A stretch of DNA of 64,000 nucleotides from positions 28,458,001 through 28,522,000 of the forward strand of contig JBITNC010000002.1 of the NCBI GenBank assembly GCA_050084985.1, written 5' to 3'. Of this stretch, positions 55,246 to 64,000 are shown in pieces. The first letter of the stretch is position 1, and each line of letters opens with the position of its first letter. The position numbers and the translations under genes are program-made. The stretch comes from Nageia nagi (lineage: Eukaryota > Pinophyta). The notes beneath the pieces are model-generated. The model searched no databases. It worked only from the letters and a program-made list of their open reading frames with translations, and was not told where the DNA came from.

Positions 55246-58200
55246 ATTACTATGTGAAAACCATGCAAACCTCTAGGATCAACGGCTAACAATGTCTCAA
55301 TGATGGCCAGTTGTAAGCGATTGCCAACCGTGGGATTAAAAACTAAGCTTCAAAAGCTCCTTCGATGTAATTATAAATATAAAATATATATAAAAGTGTT
55401 GATTTTTTTTTTTAAATATTCTTATGAAATTTTAATTAATCATTAACATCAAAATGCAAATATAATCAAGTTATCAAACGCGTGAAATTCAAAAATTCAA
55501 ATCATATTTCATTATCAAACATATATCATATATGAGAATATTTGCAAACTTTTGACAGTCGGAACTTGAAAGTAACAGTTGTAAATCTATAACAATGTAA
55601 ACTTGTAACAATATGCTTGCAAGTTGTAATAGTATGCTTGTTTGTAAGTTTGTAACAATTATAAACTTGTAAATAGTATCCTATATTTGTTTCTCATAGA
55701 TTGTGGAAAGTGGCAATCACCAATTGACAAGCTTGTTGCATGCATTTAAATTTTCTAGCTTGTACAACATGTTTTTCACAATTCTGTAGTTATAAATGTT
55801 TCTAAGCTTTATACAACATGTCAAAACCAAGTCCTTTCAAAAATGTTATTTCTACTAAAAATTTAAAATATTCAGGACTTGCATAGCACACCAAACCTTA
55901 AGGAAGCAATTGTCAAAATCATATAACAGGTTATAAAAGAAAAACAATTGCCCAACCATATGGGGCAAAGACATCTGGGAGTTTCCAAGATGTCGAGGGG
56001 ATGTCTAGACTTCCCCCACATGTCTCGAGCATGCCTTGTCCAGACGTTGGGTATATTTGCTTGTGTTCAACTTAATTGCACTTGAATTTGTAATTGGATC
56101 TTTACATTAGATGACCTTCAGAAATCACTTGCCCCTTGTTCTGAACGGTTGATGAGGGAAACCTTAATCAGTTTTGAGAAGGATGATTATATATTTTGAG
56201 AAAGTCACATTTCCATCTTTCTCTGAAAAGGTGACCAGAGCATAGAGAAAGCACTTTGTCCAGAGGTGTACCATTTTCAAATTTGGAGTTCACCCGAGGT
56301 AGGAATGGAAGAAAATGAAGATCAACTTTTAACATTAGTTGCTTTAGAAATGTGTAATGTTGCGGAGATAAGGATAGTAAAAAGGAGAATACCTCGATAA
56401 AGTGACACCTATTTTCATGAAAAATGACATTTGTTCCAAGTAAAATCTATAAAAGAGAGACCTCAAGGGATCATTTACACATCGGTAGAAGCAAGTATGA
56501 GTTCCTCAAAGATGAGTCCTTCAAAGGCACAAAGTGCAAGATAAGATAATAAGGGCTAGAGCAAGTTTGGAAGAGCTAAAGGCTTCATCATGGCAATTCA
56601 CTACCCCAATGTGGTTGGATCCAAGTTTTTATGATTGTATCGCTTGTGCCAAAGTTGTGCAGCAAAGGAATAAACAAAAGGCTGAAAATACAATCCAGCA
56701 AGTGAAATGTAGGGAATCTTTTATTACCCCTCAAAGAAATACAATGTCCATCAACAGGACTATCTCAAAATGAAAGACGCCTGTCAAACCCTAGGAGTTG
56801 AAGGTCAACACTGAACAATTATAGGTAGAATGAGATATGGAAGAACTTTCTCTCCAAGTAACCCAATTCCTTGCAAAAAAAAAGGAATCAACACCACAAA
56901 GAAGCAGATTTCTATTCTGATAGATAATGTGACAATACTTCATAGGATACTGATTGGCGACCTGAATTATCAACATAAAAAGCTGGAAAGAATTAAAGAA
57001 TGTCTCTTTTACCTAGATTGGCTATAGTATGCAAAAGAAAAGACTCCAAACATGGTCATCACCAGTGCAAATTTTGTCAATAATTTTGGCCTATTTGATG
57101 TACTAGATACAAGGATACAAAAGATCTAGGATTTTCTCAATCAAAACTTTGAAGATCTTGAAGCATCAAACAAAGAGGAGCAAAACAAGGAAAAAGAACA
57201 TCCTATGAAGCCTTAGTTCAATAGTTGTGGTTACATGCATAAGGAAGTAGAATGAAACTTTTGTTGTAATACCTGAATCATGAGGATGAGTTGAGCTCCC
57301 ACAAATTCAAAGTCAATAATTTCAGCTATTTTTTATTTTATTAGTTTATAATCAGTACTTTGGCAGTATTAGGTTGTTAAAAAAATAATAATTAGGTTTG
57401 GCCCTTCAATTGTTTCAAAGGGTGTTGTGTTGTTAGATTTGTGTCAAACATTGTTGTCAGAACTTGACCCTTCAGTTGTTGCAAAGGGCATTTTTGGGTT
57501 GTGTCAGTCATGTTAGTTACTTTTCATTAAATGTTGGTTGTTAAATTAGGGCAACAATTGTCAGACTCAAATGTTATAAGTACCCCATGCGGGGTCACTT
57601 TTCAACTCAAAATGGAATGCAAAGAAGTTTGCCCAAGAACAATTGGCCTTTGGTGTTTATTCTTGAGTTGTGATTCTATATTGATGTGTTGATTGCTATT
57701 CGTTTAGTGGGGTTGTGGAATATTTTATACAATATCTTTAATAGTTGCTTATTCGCTTGTGAGCATTTCCTTTGAAAACTTCGAGTTTTAAGGAAAGAAG
57801 AACAATTATCTTTTGAAGTGATTAAGTAACTATCAGTTTCATACTTGCACATTAAGTGTTGTATTTTGGGAAATATTTGTTTCTATGTCATTTATGTGGA
57901 ATCTTGTATGCATAACAGTGACTAGTGATTGAATGTTGAATGCATCTGGTGTTGTCTTTACCACGCTCTGCTTCTTACTCATTTAAAGTTGTACTTCGAG
58001 CATTCTTGTTGTATACCTCTTTAATTTGATAACTACATAAAGATTCCCGCCAAACTCGGATCCTAGATCTTCCAAACCCTGCAATACTGGCGAATCGTCG
58101 TCATTCGTACTGAGTCACTTTGAGTTTCTTCCATTCTCAGCCTTTTTTCTTTATTTATTTTTCTTTTTGTTAACAAACCCCTACAACTTTCATTGAAGCA

Positions 58201-58489
58201 AGACCTGAATAGGTCCATATAAACTTGTGAGTTAATATTCTCGTCACTTGCTTTACTGAGTTGATCAACCTACCATTTTATATTGTCCAGAGGCACGATG
58301 GGTCTCTAGTAATTCTAGTCCTAGAGGTCATGAAGCCAAGTAGCCCCATAGGGTAGTCAGTCCCTTAGAATGGAGATAGGTAACGCTATCTCACCATATA
58401 TGTTAGTGAGGCCTCTTTCTCTTGCTAAGCCCACCTCCGTTTTGCCCTTGTAAGGTAGGAAAGAAATCAACACCAACAAAACCCTTTCA
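55246..58489. other. Long non-coding stretch with one unrecognised decayed frame
   Basis: AT-rich. Repeats of TTGTAACAATATGCTTG / GTAATAGTATGCTTG at 55600-55680. 56534-57240 (+) reads a Lys/Glu/Gln-rich, stop-broken frame (KIIRARASLEELKASSWQF, QRNKQKAENTIQQVK), perhaps a decayed gag-like or coiled-coil protein; not identified. GACCCTTCAGTTGTT words repeat at 57400-57490. No RNA gene seen. Confidence 0.35.
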
Positions 58490-59170
58490 CTAAATTCGTT
58501 GCAGGTCATGATAAATCACATTCATGAGTGGTTAAGCCATGATACCACCAATTAGAAGCAACTCCATCCAAATGCAAGGTTGCGAATTGCATCGCATCTT
58601 CCTCAAGCATAGGACTAAGAGTAAAAAATGTTTGCAAATTATGCAACCATGCTCTAGTTGTCAACTCCTTCTTTCCATCAAATAGCGAAATACTTTGCTT
58701 GACTTCTCTCTGGTGGCCTACAGAATGTTGATCACTGCTTACTCTTTCGCAAATTCTTCAAGAAACTCTGAAAAATGGCCAAAGCCTTGAGATCTTCATT
58801 CTTTCCTTGGTATTCTTTGAAAAGAGCATCCAACTCCTTGGGGCTCACAAAACTCGGGTCTTCTTGCCCTAGCAAAAACATGGGACGAAATGGGGAAGGC
58901 AAGGATGGAGGATGCATAGGGGGTGGACGTCCATGTGTGCTCCATGTGGGACCTTCTCTAGCTTCTAAATTCTACACAAACCTATGCATAGTGGGTCGAA
59001 CAATCATGGTTCCATCTGATCCAACCTTGGAGGTTGAACTGGATGATCATGGGTCAATCTCACCAAGTATTTCGCCATCTTGTCAATCACTATGTCCAAT
59101 TTTTGCTCAATCTTTTGGTCAAGATTGCTCACGCATCCGGTCCTCATGGCTCATAGGCTAGAAGGAGATC
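58490..59170 (-). pseudogene. gypsy gag fragment, same family as elements A and B
   Basis: The minus strand reads a start with TMIVRP near 59020, FLLGQEDPSFVSPKEL (about 58830-58880), KALAIFQSFLKNL, then after frame changes PMLEEDAMQFATLHLDGV and WWYHGL (about 58530-58610). The block of E-E-D-x-x-Q-F, LHLDG and WW is the same capsid motif set as at 4372-4560 and 39007-39300. Its left end stops near 58490 and no protease or pol follows. Confidence 0.65.
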
Positions 59171-59172
59171 AA

Positions 59173-59183
59173 CTTTGATACCA
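59173..59183 (-). other. Primer binding site next to the gag fragment
   Basis: The minus strand reads TGGTATCAAAG, the initiator-Met type with one change (AAAG for AGAG). To its right 59184-59371 is a truncated LTR. Confidence 0.6.
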
Positions 59184-59371
59184 CCATAACATTACGTTTT
59201 AGCAAAAGTATTATTTTATTTAAAACGGCCAATTCCAAATCACAACAGTTTTGTAAATGAGCCTGAAAATCAGATCTAAAATTAATAGTAGTTGGGAGCC
59301 AAATAAAATATTCAAAATTCGTCCAAAAATTGCCCTAAGGCTGGATGTCACTCTCGAATGCTCAAAATTAT

Positions 59372-61013
59372 TGAGATAGAGCGAATAAGAGAGAAGAAGA
59401 AGAGAAAGTAAGAAAGTTTTCCTCCAAACAGACACAACGGAGATGAGAACTTTTTACATATTTGTGAAGTAAGAAAGATCTAGTTTGAGACTCACTACTT
59501 TGCCAAATACAATCATTAACCACAACTGGTTTCAATGTTCATGAAGTAGTCATCCAACTGGAAGTCATGAAGAGTCTCCAAGAGCCTACATCCCTAAAGT
59601 AAGTAACCTGCAAGTCATAAGCAGCTCGAATAACAAGATCAGTTAGATGCAACATATTCATATCAACAAGGATAGATGAATCACACAAATGCCATCATGA
59701 ACTGATCAATGGTGCACTATAAGTCATCATGAAGATGTCAAACCATAACTCATAGTCACGTGTTGTATATAAAACATGTGTTGATTATCATTACAAAATA
59801 GAACATGCACATACAAGTTCCTCACATATGGATAACTGAATAGTGTAAAAAAACACATAAGAGTTCCTCACACATGGATAACTGAACAATGCTAGATTGG
59901 CCAATCTTTTGCTTTAAAAATTTGTACAAGTTCCTCACGTGGAGCAAACTTACCACGAAGGTGTACAAAATCAACACTATACAGCAGAAAATCCTCATAG
60001 GGGTGAAGTTGTCATCACAAACATGAATTCAACACAAGAATTCAAACTTCACTCCCCTTTGAGGGCAACTTCACCAACCCGATAGCATCCTAAAGCTTAC
60101 TGAACAAAGCTTGCAAGAGGGGCTTGGTGAACAAATCAGCGGAGTTCAAGGTGGATGGACAATACTCCAGGTGTATAATGCCATCAAAAACCTTCTCCCT
60201 CATAAAATAGGCATGGATTTCCACATGTTTTGTTATCTAATGGAACACAGGATTCTTAGCCAAAGAAATAGCCGACTGATTGTCTAAAGAAATCAAAGAT
60301 AAGCCACCTTCCTCCTATCCAATTTCTTTCAGAAGATGCCTTAGCTAAATGGCTTTCTAGGCTGCAACAGGCATGGCACAGTATTCAACTTCTGTGGTGG
60401 AAAGAGAAACAATAAGCTACTTCTTGGAAGCCCAAGAGGTAGCACCTGAACCAATGCTAAACACATACATAGAGGTTGATTTCCTATCCTCTCTATCTCC
60501 CCCATAGTCAAAATATGAGAGTTGAACTATAACATGAACAACTCTAAACTCCCAAAATCACATGAAAGCTCATACTAACATCAAGATAACTCAAGAAGAC
60601 AATCTCACAAAGTGACATAAGATGTAAGTGGTTCCTCCAATTAGGAGTACATCCACTAACTATATCTCACTTCATTCACAAACATGAATCTCTTACAATC
60701 CTCCTAACTTCATCTCCTAAACACTATCCTAGAGCATAACTTTGCTTCACTAATTGGTGTATGATTACAATGAGGGAGCCTTTTATTTATAGGCCAAAAT
60801 CCCTCTTTGGATCACCCTTTTATCCAATTTACAAAAGCATGGCATGGACATCCTTTTACCCAAGGGGCATGCTCATGACATAGAGTGTAGGACAAGTTAC
60901 ATTATCATATCCACTTAAATAATTAAGGTATCAAATGACACCCTTAAGTATTAGTGAACTTACATAGAAGATTATTACATAACCTTTACAATAATGCATT
61001 ATACATTCCAACA
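59372..61013 (-). mobile_element. Internally deleted copia relative of element C
   Basis: 59372-60515 aligns with 45290-46390 of element C (3' untranslated part plus RNase H and the end of RT, with extra stops). It is followed within 20 bases by an LTR, 60533-61013, matching the C LTRs (ATTGTATAATGCATTATTGT on the minus strand). Gag to most of RT, equivalent to about 6 kb, is missing, and no left LTR is present. TATAAATA at about 60785. The break lies at about 60518-60532. Confidence 0.85.
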
Positions 61014-62370
61014 AAAATGTAGTAAAAATGGCCCAAAAGGCTAGATGTTTGGCTTGATAGACTAGATCTGGCAAAAAATACTCCACAAAACTCAACTAGT
61101 TGGACATCACACTACTAGGGCCTCAAACCTTTGGACCTAAATGCAAGAATCACATCAACTAACTCCAAAAGTTGGATGCACCACTGAAGGTCTCCCAATT
61201 GCTGGATCAAACACTCTGGAGCACCCCATGAACCCAGTGAAGGATCCACTCCTATGAACACAAGAAATTTAATCCTTGGTTCACAAAAGCCACTCAAAGA
61301 TTTTCATCCTCAAGAAGCCTCCTTATTGAAGGTTTTCGTCCACAAGAAGGGATGAGAAGCAACAAGTCACGCACTCAAGAGATAGAAGATGGTAGATGAA
61401 AAAGATCTCCAAATGAGGCATCTCCCCTCTAAATAGTTGGACATCCCATCATAGGGGTCATAATGGGACCACAAGGATACAACTTTCAAATTACAGGATT
61501 CATTAAAATTGGATGCATTAATAATTGCCTAGATAATACAAAAATGACACAATAAATTACTCCTATCAACGGATGTCCAGTTTGGGATAACAAGACATCA
61601 TTACAATATTACAATAATGCCACCTTGGGCCCACAATAGCAAATGTTACTTACAAAATACACCTTTTTAACAAAAGACTCCTAAGATCACACAAAAGGGT
61701 GGGCATCCCCTTTTAAATGACAAAAAATAAACATTAATAAACCACAAAAAAAGGAAACCCTAAAAACGAATGTTACATAAGGCCTCTAACTCTTGGATCT
61801 GAGATGAATGGGACAAGCCACACTCCCTCGGACTAGGATGCACCACTGAAGGAGCTCTCTCACGCCTAGATGAAGGAAGAAGTGCAACCTTGGAATACCA
61901 CTAGATGGACTAAGGGGTGTGAATCCTCAGTAAAAGATTTAGAGGCATCTTTGCTCCCCTAAACCCTCTCTCATGCTACAAAAAAGGAATAAGTCTAGCA
62001 CTGCACCGGTTCTCCAAGAGAAGATGAAATGTCTAAAGATGTCTTCTCAATTCTACATCATCTCCTTATGTAACTAGACGTCCCATTATGACGTCTAGAT
62101 CTCACCTCGGGATCCATGAAATCATGCCTAAACGCAAGAAATACAACTAACTATCTCAAGGAGAGAGACATTCCACATTGGGGCTCACACCCACAAATCT
62201 CCTATCCGAGATCTCACTAATACATCATGCCCAAGAATAATTCTAGATACAATGAATCATTACTACTCTTCTCTAGAAGAGGGGCCTCCTTACTACAAGT
62301 TTTCGCCCATAGGAAGGGATGAGAAGTGACGAGTCAGTCACTCGAGATAAAAGATGATAAATGACAAAGA
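61014..62370 (-). repeat. LTR remnants, minus orientation
   Basis: Non-coding. Direct repeats 61314-61404 and 62280-62370 (CTCCTTA, TTTTCG(T/C)CCA, GAAGGGATGAGAAG). GATGCACCACTGAAGG at 61182 and 61841. 61115-61297 is an inverted relative of 62560-62710. Confidence 0.55.
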
Positions 62371-62760
62371 CTATAATGTCCCCAATTTTGACATTACTTC
62401 TACTTCAACATGTTGTTGCTACATGTGGGCCACTTGGAATGAGACGCCCCCCTTGGGGAATGATTAAATGTATTTGATGTATTTTGTAATAATTAGGAGT
62501 GATTTAGTACTTAGGAGTAATTTAATGCATCGTAATTGGCACTCAATGTGGGACGCCCGACAAAAACCCTCAAGGAGTTTTTGCAGACCAAAGACGAAAA
62601 CCCTTGTATTCGTAGGAGTGGATCCCTCACAAAATTCACGAGGTGCTCCAAAGCTTCACATCCAGCAATTGGAAGGCCTTCAGTGGTGCATCCAACCTAT
62701 GGAGTGAATTGGTGTAGTTTCAGTGTGTTTGAAGCCCTAGCAGTGTGACATTATGATGAT
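62371..62760 (+). repeat. LTR-like block, plus orientation
   Basis: Starts TATAATGTCCCCAATTTTGACATT, like the TGTAATGTCCC LTRs elsewhere in the window, and includes TTTGTAATAATTAGGAGTGATT. It meets the minus-oriented remnant head-on at 62370. Confidence 0.5.
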
Positions 62761-64000
62761 CCAAATTTAATTTCAAACATAAACTAGCAAACACGGACCA
62801 TCAAACCCTGACGTCAAGTCTAGGGCATCAAGCTAGCACAATCAAACCCTCAAACATCCAATGTTAGGGTTATTAGGATCACACATTCAGATACCCAAAA
62901 TGCCAACGTCTAGCATATGCAAACATACATCAATGAATACAAGCTCAAGATGCCAACATCTGGCTAATGCATACATTTACAAACCCTATTACATTAATGT
63001 GCCTTCGAATGATAAATACAAGTACATACAATTAAAGAGATCCAACGCATGCACAAATATGAGACAATACAACACAATAATGAGATCCAATGCCCTTTGG
63101 CTGTATATGAATGATATGAAGAACAATAATACAATACCAATGCCCATTGGGCAATCGTTAGCCTCAAGGGAGCCAACTAGGGCACAATGCTTTGAAATCC
63201 TCAATGTCGAACAATTTTAGAACCATGGGATAGACTTACTCCCTCAGATCCCGAATCCTCTCCACTAAAGGAGATCTCCTCGAAATCTAGTGAACCACTG
63301 AAGGTAGAAGTAGATCCTCAGAATACCACCGGATGGGCAAGGTGCTCCACCTATGCCGTAGATAATCAGGATCCCACTACCTAACTACTCTGTAGACGCT
63401 TTGCCTAGGAATGTATTGCTTAGCACCACTAAGACTTGTGCCCGAAGGTCTGTAGTAGGTGGAAATAATAATCAATGTTGTCCAATACTGAAGCTCCAAT
63501 GTCTATTTATACCTTTCTCATGTCCGGAGCTCACCTTGGAAATCAATGTTTTGGGGGGCTTCAATGAAAACTTGACAATTTTTTTCCTTTTGATTCTCAA
63601 GATACCCTGCCATTACAACATGTACAAATGATTGGCCCAAGGTAAAAGACAAATGAAGGACTAACCCAATCAAATGCAGAATCAAGCAAAGCCTAATTGT
63701 GAAAAGATTTTGGGTGCTGCAATGAAAACTCAACAACGGTTTGAATGTTCCATAGAACTACTAAATGAACCTATATGAATGATTAACTAAAAGGAGAAAT
63801 AGAATAGAAGCACGTATCCAAAATCAATCAAAAAACGGATGTGAAACCTAGTGGAGAATCATAAAAACCTTGACAACTTTTTAATACTCAAGATTCCACT
63901 ATACGAATGACCATCCCAAATCCAGACATGAAATCAACTATTTTGGGCTGCATTGAAACCAGATATAGCATGGTGGCTAAGTTGTGTATGACCTGATCAA
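62761..64000 (-). other. Non-coding, probably further LTR sequence
   Basis: ATGCCAACGTCTAGC / ATGCCAACATCTGGC are repeated at 62900 and 62951. 63230-63330 resembles 61803-61940 (ACT(A/G)AAGGAG, GAATACCAC..GATGG). TATAAATA on the minus strand at 63504-63511. AACTTGACAATTTTTTTCC-like words at 63572 and 63872. No gene seen to the right edge. Confidence 0.45.

Noticed and set aside
56534-57027. Charged + frames as a gene
   Set aside because: Broken by many stops with no recognised domain; left as an unassigned decayed frame.

Overview
This is a gene-poor stretch of a large plant nuclear genome, most likely a gymnosperm (a conifer-like guess). The basis is dense, old, nested LTR retrotransposons with plant-type primer sites, a chromovirus, a DUF659-type hAT transposase, LINE remnants, plant gene fragments (a UDP-glycosyltransferase and PPR repeats) and one apparent host gene whose adjacent exons are 14.3 kb apart. 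There is no sign of bacterial operons, rRNA, tRNA or CRISPR. The organism call is inference.

Layout. 1-2110: LINE ORF2 remnant (- strand, endonuclease plus reverse transcriptase) running off the left edge. 2504-8782: LTR element (+) with perfect 5-bp target duplication ATTTT and an initiator-Met-type primer site; it has gag and protease but no recognisable pol, and its gag is split by a solo LTR (4801-6137). 9148-10640: decayed copia gag/protease (+). 11160-16747: mostly non-coding, with a small cysteine-rich candidate exon (13109-13196, -). 16748-17580: LTR-like block. 17641-22150: chromovirus (-) with a 1015-codon open frame ending in a chromodomain. 22153-22814: a two-exon acidic/coiled-coil gene end (+) wedged between two gypsy fragments. 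23220-26130: a second gypsy gag (Tat-like) with primer site and LTR (-). 26339-28460: hAT/DUF659 transposase pseudogene (+).

28957-29073 and 43372-43518 (both -) are two phase-0 exons that together read like the core of a nucleobase/ascorbate (NAT/NCS2) transporter. Their 14.3-kb intron holds a 245-bp tandem duplication, an indel-free 40-bp-period array, a gypsy gag fragment, and a complete 5.7-kb LTR element (34822-40549, -, TSD ATCTA). That element encodes gag but no pol and instead carries a long open frame of unknown function with internal repeats.

44775-52898: complete copia element (-, TSD ACCCC) with a decayed polyprotein and a 2.5-kb leader, inserted into the 3' end of a poly(A)-tailed retroposon. 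53150-55250: (TTA)n tracts around a UDP-glycosyltransferase pseudogene that runs directly into PPR repeats. 58490-61013: another gag fragment and an internally deleted copia relative. 61014-64000: overlapping LTR remnants. Almost nothing here forms a working pathway. The two transporter exons are the best candidate for functional host sequence; the rest records successive insertions, internal deletions and C-to-T type decay.
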